Positions 37,361 through 47,121 of a stretch of 64,000 nucleotides of DNA are shown here, one piece after another. Position 1 is the first letter of the stretch. Each line of letters starts with the position of its first letter. A model generated the notes under the pieces. The model searched no databases and was not told the origin of the DNA. It was given only the letters and a program-made list of their open reading frames with translations. The translations under genes were made by a program, and so were the position numbers. Source of the DNA: Schaalia sp. 19OD2882 (lineage in GTDB: Bacteria; Actinomycetota; Actinomycetes; Actinomycetales; Actinomycetaceae). The stretch spans positions 1,984,001 to 2,048,000 of the forward strand of contig NZ_CP065521.1 of NCBI RefSeq assembly GCF_018986735.1, written 5' to 3'.

Positions 37361-38248
37361 TCAGTCCTCCTGTGGTTCGGATTCACCATGCGGGCGGCGG
37401 GCAACCAGAGCGACACCACACATGTTCTTCTCGTGTTCCTTGAAGGTACGTCGCATGGCCATCACACGCGAGCGCATCTGGCCGTCGCGCAGCAGGTTCC
37501 ACATGATGCGCAGCATCCGGACCGGGCCCTCGTCGGCGAGGTTGCGGCGTGCGTCCAACAGGGCCATGGGGGCGGTGTCGGTCCATTCGACGACGAGGCC
37601 GGCCTCCTGGAGCGTCTCGGCCCACTGAGCGGGGGTCAGTGGGCGGGCGTTGACGTGGATGGCGCGAGCCAGGGCCTTGCGGATCTCGGTGTGCACTGCG
37701 GGGTCGATGTCATCGGGGGTGACGGCCAGTTCGTGGATGACGTAGCGACCGCCGGGGCGCAACAGGCGGGCGGCTTCGCCGATGATGGCCTTCTTGGCGG
37801 CCTCGCCCTGCATGGTGAGCATTGCTTCGCCGATGACCACGTCGGCGCATGCGTCGGGCAGCCCGGTGGCCGCGGCGTCCCCGTGGCGGACCGTCCCGGC
37901 CGGGCCGACCACCGCCGAGACGGTCCGCACGGCCTCGGGGTCGGCGTCCACTCCCGTGTACGAGGCCGGGGCTGCGGCCATGACCTGGGCGGCGGTGTGT
38001 CCCAGGCCCGGCGCGAATTCGACGACGTCGGCGCCGGCCAGCCCCGCGTGGTCGAGCATGCGTCGGGAGAGTTCGGCTCCGCCGGGGCGCAGGACCTTCT
38101 TGCCCATGCGGGCCAGGACCCAGTGTCCGGGGGCGCTGGCGGTGGGCCTGTCGGCGAAGGGGGTGCGCGGACGCTGCGTCGGCGTGTCGCGCTCGGCGGC
38201 GTCCTGGTCAGCGGCGTCCTGGGCGTCCGATTGCGTCGAGGCCGACAT
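37361..38248 (-). CDS. Class I SAM-dependent methyltransferase (iron-regulated)
   Basis: A 295-residue protein. After a hydrophilic N-terminus (~1-45) comes a Rossmann methyltransferase fold: VVEFAPGLGHTAAQVM (motif I), SYTGVDADPEAVRTV (motif II, acidic), ADVVIGEAMLTMQG (motif IV-like) and LLRPGGRYVIHELAV. The C-terminal ~70 residues are basic and contain RRTFKEHEKNMCGVALV. The acceptor is unknown; the layout resembles small-molecule methyltransferases of the UbiE/SmtA kind. ATG 38248 has AGGAG. Its promoter is covered by a DtxR-type iron box. Confidence 0.82.
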   Translation of the reverse strand: MSASTQSDAQDAADQDAAERDTPTQRPRTPFADRPTASAPGHWVLARMGKKVLRPGGAELSRRMLDHAGLAGADVVEFAPGLGHTAAQVMAAAPASYTGVDADPEAVRTVSAVVGPAGTVRHGDAAATGLPDACADVVIGEAMLTMQGEAAKKAIIGEAARLLRPGGRYVIHELAVTPDDIDPAVHTEIRKALARAIHVNARPLTPAQWAETLQEAGLVVEWTDTAPMALLDARRNLADEGPVRMLRIMWNLLRDGQMRSRVMAMRRTFKEHEKNMCGVALVARRPHGESEPQED

Positions 38249-38302
38249 GGGGCGTCTCCTGAGGTCGTGGGTGTTCTGGCGGCGAAGACCGGCCAGCACG
38301 GG

Positions 38303-38321
38303 TCAGGTTAGCCTTACCTCA
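38303..38321 (-). promoter_or_regulatory. DtxR/IdeR iron box over the methyltransferase promoter
   Basis: TCAGGTTAGCCTTACCTCA matches the 19-bp consensus TWAGGTWAGSCTWACCTWA at 17 positions. On the minus strand a promoter can be drawn as TTGACC (38334-38329), 18 bp, TAACCT (38310-38305). The box therefore covers the -10, the usual arrangement for repression by an Fe2+-loaded DtxR-type protein. The methyltransferase start is 55 bp downstream. Confidence 0.8.
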
Positions 38322-38365
38322 GAGATTTGGTCAATGCTTCGCACCACAGGTCGTGCCCACCCCTG

Positions 38366-39682
38366 TCACGGGTGCGCGGCCTCGCCCTCGTCCGCCGTCA
38401 CTTCCCGGGCGATGACCCGGCCGGCAGCCAGACCGATGATCCCCGCAAAGGGCAGGACCATGACGGCGGCCAGCAGACTCGTGTGCTCGACCACCAGCCC
38501 GACCAGGGGCGGGCCCGCCAAGGGGGCGATGCGGCAGAGCCATGTGACGATGGTCAGCCCCACCCCCGGGCGCAGGCCGGGCACGTCGTCGGCCGCGTTG
38601 TAGGCGATGGGGACCAGCGGTGCGCAGCCGAATCCGGCCAACCCCATGCCGAGAATCGTCGACCACGGGGCGTGGACGGTGACGGCCAGGATCGCCCCGA
38701 GGAGGATCAGGACCACCCCCAGCAAGACGGTGCGGCGCGCTCCGAGCTTCGACATCTGCCAGTCCGCGGTCAGACGCCCGATCGTCTGGGACGCCAGCAG
38801 GGCCACGTATGCAAGGCCCACGGCGCCGGGGGCCACGTGCAGGAAGTCGCGCATGTACAGGGCGGACCACGTTGCGCCCACGTCCTCGACCAACATGCAC
38901 GAGACCGCCAGCACAGTCAGTGCCGCAATGACCAGGGCGGGTCGCCAGGGCAGGGTGCGGACGCGCAGGACGGCCTCCTGCCCGGCCCCAGAGGGCAAGG
39001 GCGCCCCGGTCCCGGCACCTGCCCCGTCGAGCAGAGGATCGGGCTGTCCGGGCTCCGGGTCCCTGCCCGCAAGGGTGAAGCGCAGGCAGATGACGCCCAC
39101 TGCAACGATGACCAGCGCGGCGCCGGTCAGGTGCCAGCCGAAGGGGATCCCAAGTCCCACGGCGACACTGCCCATCACGCCGCCGGTCATGGCCCCCACG
39201 GACCAGCCACCGTGGAAGGAGTTGATGACGGGGCGCCCCAGCAGTCGCTGGACGCGCAGGCCATGCGCGTTCTGACCGACGTCGGTGATGGCGTCCATGC
39301 CGCCGGCCACGAAGAAGGTCGCGCCGAAGAGCAGCAACGCCAGCAGCCCCATGGTGCCGGGCCGGTCCCCCATCGACTGGCGCCACGTGGTGAGCAGCCC
39401 GACCATGGTGAGCATGGTCCCGATGCCGATGGTTCCCAGGACCGCGGTGCGCGCCGAGGCGAATCGCCTCATGACCGTGACCGCCAGCGGCCCCAGCAGG
39501 AGCGAACCCGTTGCGGACATGGCGATGGTCACCCCGTATGCGGTGTCCCCCAAGCCGAAGATGTCCTTGACCTCCGGATAGCGCGGCACGACATTGGCGA
39601 AGAACGCGCCGTTGGTGACGAAGAGCACGAAGACGGCCCATCGGGCGCGAATGACCTGGCGTCGCAATTCTCGGGATTCCAC
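38366..39682 (-). CDS. MFS transporter
   Basis: A 438-residue permease with 12 predicted membrane helices in two six-helix halves, separated by a hydrophilic loop (~195-235, Pro/Gly/Asp-rich). It carries the loop 2-3 region LAVTVMRRFASARTAVLG. The layout is closest to the YbjJ/FucP-like branch, which includes sugar or drug permeases. The GTG at 39682 has AAGGAGGCC. It lies upstream of the iron-box methyltransferase on the same strand, with 117 bp between. Whether it belongs with those genes is unclear. The substrate is unknown. Confidence 0.85.
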   Translation of the reverse strand: MESRELRRQVIRARWAVFVLFVTNGAFFANVVPRYPEVKDIFGLGDTAYGVTIAMSATGSLLLGPLAVTVMRRFASARTAVLGTIGIGTMLTMVGLLTTWRQSMGDRPGTMGLLALLLFGATFFVAGGMDAITDVGQNAHGLRVQRLLGRPVINSFHGGWSVGAMTGGVMGSVAVGLGIPFGWHLTGAALVIVAVGVICLRFTLAGRDPEPGQPDPLLDGAGAGTGAPLPSGAGQEAVLRVRTLPWRPALVIAALTVLAVSCMLVEDVGATWSALYMRDFLHVAPGAVGLAYVALLASQTIGRLTADWQMSKLGARRTVLLGVVLILLGAILAVTVHAPWSTILGMGLAGFGCAPLVPIAYNAADDVPGLRPGVGLTIVTWLCRIAPLAGPPLVGLVVEHTSLLAAVMVLPFAGIIGLAAGRVIAREVTADEGEAAHP

Positions 39683-40008
39683 AGGGCCTCCTTGACGCGG
39701 GGCGGACCTGAGGAATCCTAACGGTCGGCCGAGTCCGTGGTCCGGCGCATTAACCTGACGTTCCTCTGGCGAAAAGAGGATCTCGCGACGGCAGTCCAGG
39801 CGTCCACAACCTGCCGCCCGATCGCCGCCCCGCCCTCGTCCCCCGCGGATCCACACCCGCACAAGCGCGCAATCTCGCCGAAATCTGTGCAGGTGCACGA
39901 CCCTGTCGCCCTCCCGCTGCCCGCCGGGACCACGGGTCCCAACCGTCATCGCCCTGCGGTCAAATACGCTCGGGGCGAGATCTTGCCAAGACGCGAAGGA
40001 GCCACACC
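39683..40008. other. 326-bp divergent intergenic region (MFS / fumarase)
   Basis: No gene seen. TACGCT at 39965-39970 is a candidate -10 for fumarase (39 bp before its GTG). TAGGAT on the minus strand (plus atccta, 39715-39720) may serve the MFS gene. A small CCTCT/AGAGG hairpin lies near 39766-39782. Confidence 0.4.
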
Positions 40009-41679
<1,671 letters not shown>

Positions 41680-41686
41680 GCCCCTG

Positions 41687-41719
41687 CGCCCCCACACCGG
41701 ACCCGCAGGTGTGGGGGCG
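41687..41719 (+). terminator. Hairpin terminator after fumarase
   Basis: Arms CGCCCCCACACC (41687-41698) and GGTGTGGGGGCG (41708-41719), 8 bp past the stop. It ends only 15 bp before the response-regulator ATG. Confidence 0.8.
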
Positions 41720-41734
41720 TGGGAGACTGCCTGC

Positions 41735-42460
41735 ATGAGCACTGCAGTGGATGTCCTTCTCGTCGAGGACGAGGTCGATCTCGCGCAATCGACGGTCGAC
41801 TACCTGTACGCCTTCGGCATCACAGTGCAGCACGTCACCGACGCCGAGGAAGCGATGGCGGCCTTCGAGGAGAGCGGGGCGCGCGTCGTCCTGGTCGACG
41901 TGGGATTGCCCGGAATGAGCGGCTTCGCCCTGTGTTCGCAGCTGAAGACCCGCCACCCCGGGGTCGTGGTCCTCTTCCTGTCAGCCCGAACCACGGAGGC
42001 CGACCAGATCCTCGGCCTGGAGCTCGGCGCCGACGACTACCTGCCCAAGCCCTTCTCACCCCAGGTGCTCGTGGCGAAGGTCCGCCGCGCCCTGGAGCGC
42101 ACCGGGCGCTCCGCGCCACAGGCCCCCGTGCCGCCGGGCGCTGCGCAGGAGGCTGCGCCCATCATCGACGACGGCCGCCTGCGCATCGACCTGGAGGCCG
42201 GACGCACGTGGGTCGACGGCGCCGAGGTGCACCTGACCACCATCGAGCACCGCATCCTCGACCACCTGGCGCGCAACCAGGGCCGGGTGTGCTCCAAACA
42301 GCAGATCATCGACGCCGTGTGGGACGACCCCTTCACCAGTGAGGGGACACTGACCGTCCACGTGCGTCGACTGCGCACCCGGATCGAGGCCGACCCGGAC
42401 AATCCGGTCCACGTGCGCACCGTGTGGGGCCGCGGCTACCTTTTCGAGGCGTCCTCGTGA
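41735..42460 (+). CDS. OmpR-family response regulator
   Basis: A 241-residue two-domain regulator. The receiver (~5-120) has the acidic pair in VEDE, phospho-acceptor Asp55 in LVDVGLPG, Ser83 and Lys105 in YLPKPFSP. The winged-helix effector (~145-240) shows LTTIEHRILDHLARN, VHVRRLRTRIE and VRTVWGRGYLF. ATG 41735 has GGGAG. Its stop overlaps the histidine kinase start as GTGA. The ABC transporter genes downstream, with an 11-bp spaced direct repeat before them, are the likely targets. Confidence 0.95.
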   Translation: MSTAVDVLLVEDEVDLAQSTVDYLYAFGITVQHVTDAEEAMAAFEESGARVVLVDVGLPGMSGFALCSQLKTRHPGVVVLFLSARTTEADQILGLELGADDYLPKPFSPQVLVAKVRRALERTGRSAPQAPVPPGAAQEAAPIIDDGRLRIDLEAGRTWVDGAEVHLTTIEHRILDHLARNQGRVCSKQQIIDAVWDDPFTSEGTLTVHVRRLRTRIEADPDNPVHVRTVWGRGYLFEASS

Positions 42461-43788
42461 GGACCTCGTGGATCGCGCGGACGGCGGCGGTCGTGGCGGC
42501 AGTTGCCGCGCTCGGCATCGTCCTCGTGTGGGCCGTGGCCCTGGCTCCCCTGCCGCGCCCCGACGCCGCCCTGCTCAACCACGTGGCCCACACGGCCGCC
42601 GACCACTGGCGTGACCTGGACGCCGCGGACTTCGCCGACGTGGACGCCGAGGTCGGCGTGGTCGGCGGCGACGCCCAGGTGCGGCTCGTCGCCGGGCGCC
42701 GGGCGGATGCCGACTCGACGAGGGCGGCCCGGGCAGGCGCCTCCCAGTCGGCAGTGAACCCCATCGAGCTTCTGGCCCGAGGCGCCGGAAACCGGGTCCT
42801 CACCGCCCCCGTACTGGTCGACGGGCACCTGGTCGGCATGGTGTGGGTGGACGACGGTGCCAACGAAACCCTGCGCGCCCAGCGCACCCGGGTCGCCGGG
42901 ATCGCCACCGGCGTCATCGCCGCAGCCCTGGCCACGACGGCCGCAACCCTGGCCCTCGTGCACCGGCGGCTCATCGCCCCCTTCCACCGCCTACGGGTCT
43001 TCGCCCGCGACGTGGCCGGCGGGAATCTGGACACCGCCTTGCCCATGGACCGCTCCCACGCCTTCGGCGCATGGTCGGAATCCTTCGACCTCATGCGCCG
43101 CGAACTGCGTGAGGCCCGCCAACGCGAGGACCGCATCCGCGACTCGAAGGAGCAACTCGTGGCGGACATCGGCCACGACATCCGCACTCCCATGTCCACC
43201 ATCACCACCACCGCGGAGCTCGTCGCCGCCACCACCACGGACCACTCGCAGGACCGGCGCCTCGCCCTCATTGCCGCGCAGGCCGGGAGGATCGACGCCC
43301 TGGTGACGGACCTCGTGCGCGAACACGCGGTGGAAGAGCCGCGCCTTGCCGTCTGCGTCGAGGAACTTCCGACCACGCGCATCGCGGCCATTCTGGCAGA
43401 GGTCGACCCTGAGGGTCTTGTACGCTGCCCGCCCCTGCCCGAGGTCCTCGTCAGGCTGGACCCCGCACGTTTCGCCCAGGTGGTGGGCAATGCGGCGACC
43501 AATGCCCGCAAGTACGCCGGCACGCCCGTGGAGGTGGGCGCGCGAGTCCTGCCGGGTGAAGGGTTCCTGGAACTCACCCTTGCCGACCACGGTTCGGATC
43601 CGCCGGCCGAGGATCCGCAACTGCTCCTCGCCCGCGGCGCCCGCGGCTCGAACGCGGTCGGCACGCCCGGCCAGGGCCTGGGCCTGCACACAGCAGCGAC
43701 CCTCATGGAACGCATGGGCGGGGCACTGACCGCTTCGCGCGGGGAGGACGGGGGTTTCGTCGTCACCCTCCTCGTGCCACTGGCCTGA
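42457..43788 (+). CDS. Membrane sensor histidine kinase
   Basis: A 443-residue kinase with membrane helices at ~5-30 and ~148-172 enclosing a ~115-residue extracytoplasmic sensor of no recognised type. A HAMP-like linker (RLRVFARDVAGGNLD), the dimerisation/phospho-acceptor helix ADIGHDIRTPMSTI (His about 241) and a Bergerat ATPase follow. The ATPase shows FAQVVGNAATNARKYA (N box), a short G1 region and QGLGLHTAATLMERMGG (G2). Start GTG 42457. A periplasmic loop of this size suggests direct ligand sensing, unlike BceS-type kinases, which lack one. Confidence 0.93.
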   Translation: MRTSWIARTAAVVAAVAALGIVLVWAVALAPLPRPDAALLNHVAHTAADHWRDLDAADFADVDAEVGVVGGDAQVRLVAGRRADADSTRAARAGASQSAVNPIELLARGAGNRVLTAPVLVDGHLVGMVWVDDGANETLRAQRTRVAGIATGVIAAALATTAATLALVHRRLIAPFHRLRVFARDVAGGNLDTALPMDRSHAFGAWSESFDLMRRELREARQREDRIRDSKEQLVADIGHDIRTPMSTITTTAELVAATTTDHSQDRRLALIAAQAGRIDALVTDLVREHAVEEPRLAVCVEELPTTRIAAILAEVDPEGLVRCPPLPEVLVRLDPARFAQVVGNAATNARKYAGTPVEVGARVLPGEGFLELTLADHGSDPPAEDPQLLLARGARGSNAVGTPGQGLGLHTAATLMERMGGALTASRGEDGGFVVTLLVPLA

Positions 43789-43831
43789 CTGGGGCCACCG
43801 CCCGAGCCCGCCGCCGTGGAACCCGCTGCAC

Positions 43832-43853
43832 ATCGTCGGAGAATCGTCAGGAT
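43832..43853 (+). promoter_or_regulatory. 11-bp spaced direct repeat before the ABC transporter (candidate response-regulator site)
   Basis: ATCGTC at 43832 and again at 43843, each followed by a G/A-rich tail, with a weaker ATTCGG at 43852. Tandem half-sites one helical turn apart are typical for OmpR-family regulators. The site is 60-80 bp before the permease ATG. A possible -10 (TAGCGT) lies near 43884. Confidence 0.55.
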
Positions 43854-43912
43854 TCGGTTGCCGGCGCGTCAGCACCCACGCCCTAGCGTGGGAGGCGTCG
43901 AAAGGAGGCCCC

Positions 43913-46321
43913 ATGGGACCCACACCTCTGCTCGCCCGCCGCGACCTGCGCAGGCACCCGGCGCTCGTCCTCGCCGTGGCGGTCCTCGCCGCCCTGGCGG
44001 GGTTCCTCGGAAGCATCTCGACGCTGCTCCTGGTCCAATACCCGCAGCACGCGCGCCTCCTCGGCCAGCAGTGGCACACCGCCGACTCCCTGGCCATCTT
44101 CCCCTCGTCCCTGACGGCCGACCGGATCACCGCCAGACTCGAAGCACAGCCCGGCGTCACCCAGGCGGAGGTCACCCCGGTCCTCGTCGACCAGGTGCGC
44201 ATCGACGCCGGCGAGCACACCCTCGAAGGAGTCGCCGTCTTCCACGACTTCCGCGCCCGCGGCCGACTCACCCACGCCTCGGTCACCGCCGAGACCCGCG
44301 CCGACCTGGACAACCCCGTGTGGGTGCCCGACCAACTGCGCATCGGCGGCCACTACGCCTTGGGCGACCCGATCCTCGTGCGGACCAGTCGCGCCAACAC
44401 GACCTTCCACATCCGCGGCTTCTTCCAGGACTCGTACTCGGGTGTGGCCGGCATCAACTACTTCTTCCTGGGCCTGGAACCCTCGGCCTTCACCGCCGCG
44501 TGGCGGGCCGGTGCCCCCGCCCGCGCGGACGAGGGCGCGGAGGCGGCCACGTCGGGGGCCATTGTGGGCGTCCATCGCGCCTGGCAGAGCGAAGTCACCG
44601 GATCCTCCCCCGACGCGGCCGCGGAGGCGAATGCGACGGTCGGGCACGAGGTCGGCGATCCGACGGACCCCGTCTCGTCCTTCTCCCTGAGCGTCGAACA
44701 CGAGTCCGTCCTGCGCGGCAAGGCCCTGTCCACCGGGATCCTGTCGGGAATCCTCGTCTTCGCCGCAGTGCTCATCACCCTGGTGGCCACATTGACCACC
44801 CGATCGACGCTGCGGTCGATCATCGCCCAGGATCTGCGCTCCCTGGGAACCCTGCGGGCCTTCGGCTACACCTCGGCGCAGGCGACCCGCTCCCTCACCG
44901 TGGCATTCACCTTGGTCGCCCTCGTTTCCAGTGTGATCGGCGGCCTGGCCTCCTACGCGGTGTTGCCGGCCCTGGTCCAGCTTCTCGCCGCCCAGTCGGG
45001 GACCACGTGGACGCCGACCTTCACCCCGCTCTCGGTGGTGCCGGGAGCCGCGGCGGTGGGGCTGGTCGTCCTCGTCACCTGTGCGTCAGGAGTGCGTCGC
45101 CTGCGCCGGCGCGGTACCGTCGAGGCCCTGCGGGGCGGAGAGGCGGACCATTCCTTCACGCGTTCCCTTCTTCCCCTGTCTGCCACGCCCGGGCCGTTGT
45201 CGCTGCTCATGGGGGTGGGGCGCGCGCTGCACTCCCCGCGTCGCTGCCTCATGGTGGTCTCCACCCTCACCTTGGCCACACTGGCGGCCGGCCTCATCCT
45301 GGGTCTGGGGAATGCGCTCCTCGGCGACAAGGACACCACGCTGGCGATCATCGGAGGCGAGATCGAGGACCTCACCGTCCACACCCGCCCCGGAACGGAC
45401 GCCTCGCGTTTCGAAGCACAAGTCGAGGCCCTCGACGGGGTGGTCCACGCCTACCCGAAGACGACGCTCTTCCCCCGGATCGAGGGGCGCGAGGCCGCCG
45501 TCGTCGCTGCGGACTCGGACAGCCAGTTCCGCACGCGCCCGGTGCGCATCGGACGCTACCCGCGCAGCGCTGATGAGATCGTCATCGGTGTGGCCGCGGC
45601 CGATCGGACCGGGATCCAGGTCGGGGACTCCCTGACCGTGGCGACCGACGACACACAGGTCTCCTTCCTGGTCACAGGCGTGGCCAGCGGAGGGCGCCAA
45701 CTCGGCAACTTCGCCTACGTCACCATCGACGGGGCGAAGCGGATCGACCCGAAGATCCTTGCGAACTCCTTGGCCGTCCACCTCGACCACCCCGACGACG
45801 CCGCCCTCACCGACAGGGTCATCGACCGCATCCGGGACACCATCGGCAGTGACTACCTGGCCACCTCGAAGTTCCGCGAATCGATGTTCGTCATGTTGGA
45901 CGCCTACCTGAGCGTGGTGCCCGCGACCATCACCCTTCTCACGGCCTTCTGCGTCGTCACGGTCCTCCTGGTCGTGGCACTGGTGACGGGAACGATCCTG
46001 CGCGAGCAGCGCCGACAGATGAACGTCATGCGGGCCCTGGGTTTCACCGGCCGCCAGGTGCGCGCCCAACTCGCGTGGACCCTGCTGCCCTGGGTCGCCC
46101 TGGGTGCGGTGATCGGCTCAGCCCTGGTCCTTGTCACCCTGGAGGACGCCGTCGGGCTGCTGCTGCGCCGGGTCGGCTCACTTGCAATCGACGTCGACGT
46201 GCCCCCGCTGCTGTGGGCGGGCCTGCCCGCCTCCGTCCTCGTCCTTGCGTGGCTGCTCATCCAGGTCCTCACACTCCGGGCCGGGCGCGCCACGACCAGC
46301 GAATCAATGGCCCGCGAATGA
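43913..46321 (+). CDS. ABC transporter permease with two FtsX-type domains
   Basis: An 802-residue membrane protein of the MacB/FtsX-like (type VII) group. Helix 1 (~18-40) is followed by a large extracytoplasmic domain. An FtsX core follows at ~275-410 (GILSGILVFAAVLITLVATL, SLGTLRAFGYTSAQATRSL). A second helix with another extracytoplasmic domain leads to a second core at ~660-790 (NVMRALGFTGRQVRAQLAW). These proteins act as mechanotransmitters or exporters of peptides, antibiotics or lipoproteins rather than importers. ATG 43913 has AAAGGAGG. The ATPase follows 20 bp later. Confidence 0.9.
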   Translation: MGPTPLLARRDLRRHPALVLAVAVLAALAGFLGSISTLLLVQYPQHARLLGQQWHTADSLAIFPSSLTADRITARLEAQPGVTQAEVTPVLVDQVRIDAGEHTLEGVAVFHDFRARGRLTHASVTAETRADLDNPVWVPDQLRIGGHYALGDPILVRTSRANTTFHIRGFFQDSYSGVAGINYFFLGLEPSAFTAAWRAGAPARADEGAEAATSGAIVGVHRAWQSEVTGSSPDAAAEANATVGHEVGDPTDPVSSFSLSVEHESVLRGKALSTGILSGILVFAAVLITLVATLTTRSTLRSIIAQDLRSLGTLRAFGYTSAQATRSLTVAFTLVALVSSVIGGLASYAVLPALVQLLAAQSGTTWTPTFTPLSVVPGAAAVGLVVLVTCASGVRRLRRRGTVEALRGGEADHSFTRSLLPLSATPGPLSLLMGVGRALHSPRRCLMVVSTLTLATLAAGLILGLGNALLGDKDTTLAIIGGEIEDLTVHTRPGTDASRFEAQVEALDGVVHAYPKTTLFPRIEGREAAVVAADSDSQFRTRPVRIGRYPRSADEIVIGVAAADRTGIQVGDSLTVATDDTQVSFLVTGVASGGRQLGNFAYVTIDGAKRIDPKILANSLAVHLDHPDDAALTDRVIDRIRDTIGSDYLATSKFRESMFVMLDAYLSVVPATITLLTAFCVVTVLLVVALVTGTILREQRRQMNVMRALGFTGRQVRAQLAWTLLPWVALGAVIGSALVLVTLEDAVGLLLRRVGSLAIDVDVPPLLWAGLPASVLVLAWLLIQVLTLRAGRATTSESMARE

Positions 46322-46341
46322 GGGCCGACAAGGAGACCCCC

Positions 46342-47109
46342 ATGACCACCACCCCCGTCATCACCACCGAGAGCCTCTCGAAGACCTTCTCCCACTCAGG
46401 GACCCAACAGCACGTCCTGCGCAATGTCGGCCTCGACATCGAGAAAGGCTCCTTCACCGTCATCATGGGCCCCTCAGGGGCGGGCAAGTCGACCCTCATG
46501 TACGCCCTGTCCGGCTTGGACACCCCGACGCTGGGTCAGGTGCGCCTCGCGGGCACGGTGATCTCGAACCTGTCGGAGGACCGTCGCGCGAAGTTCCGCC
46601 GCCGCCACTGCGGTTTCGTCTTCCAGCAGATCCACCTGCTCGACTCCCTCAGCGTCATCGACAACCTCATGGCGGTGGGCCTGCTGGTGACGCGCAACCG
46701 CAAGGCGCTACGCGCGCGCTGCGCGGAGCTTCTGGACCTTGTCGGGGTGGAGGAATCCACGTGGGGCAAGTTCCCGGCGATGCTCTCCGGCGGCGAGGCG
46801 CAGCGTGTGGGCATCGCCCGCGCCCTGGTCAACTCCCCCGCCGTCGTCTTCGCGGACGAGCCCACCGGCCAGCTGAACTCCGAGTACTCGGGCATGGTCC
46901 TGGACCTGCTGGGACGGGTCAATGCCGGCGGCCAGACCATCGTCATGGTCACCCACGACCTTCGTTCGGCCGCCCGCGGCTCACGCATCCTGTACCTGCG
47001 CGACGGGAAGGTACGCGGAGAACTGGACCTGGGGCCGCGCGCCGGCGCCGCCGAGGACGACGAGCGCACCACATCCCTGTCGGTCTTCCTCACCGAGATG
47101 GGCTGGTGA
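46342..47109 (+). CDS. ABC transporter ATP-binding protein (LolD/MacB-type)
   Basis: A 255-residue ATPase with Walker A GPSGAGKST, Q-loop FVFQQIHLLDSLSV, signature LSGGEAQRVGIARAL, Walker B AVVFADEPTGQLNS and H-loop MVTHDLRSA. This spacing is that of the FtsE/LolD/MacB cluster, matching the FtsX-type permease upstream. ATG 46342 with AAGGAGACC is preferred. An ATG at 46318, overlapping the permease stop, would add eight residues. Together with the two-component system it makes a likely sense-and-export module against an extracellular agent. Confidence 0.95.
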   Translation: MTTTPVITTESLSKTFSHSGTQQHVLRNVGLDIEKGSFTVIMGPSGAGKSTLMYALSGLDTPTLGQVRLAGTVISNLSEDRRAKFRRRHCGFVFQQIHLLDSLSVIDNLMAVGLLVTRNRKALRARCAELLDLVGVEESTWGKFPAMLSGGEAQRVGIARALVNSPAVVFADEPTGQLNSEYSGMVLDLLGRVNAGGQTIVMVTHDLRSAARGSRILYLRDGKVRGELDLGPRAGAAEDDERTTSLSVFLTEMGW

Positions 47110-47121
47110 CCCGGACGCGCC

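Noticed and set aside
39745..39765. Possible second iron box upstream of the MFS gene (AGGTTAAT on the minus strand)
   Set aside because: Only one half resembles the DtxR consensus. The other half does not, unlike the 17/19 match at 38303.
41683..41734. Possible riboswitch or attenuator between fumarase and the response regulator
   Set aside because: The hairpin is explained as the fumarase terminator; there is too little further sequence for a structured leader.
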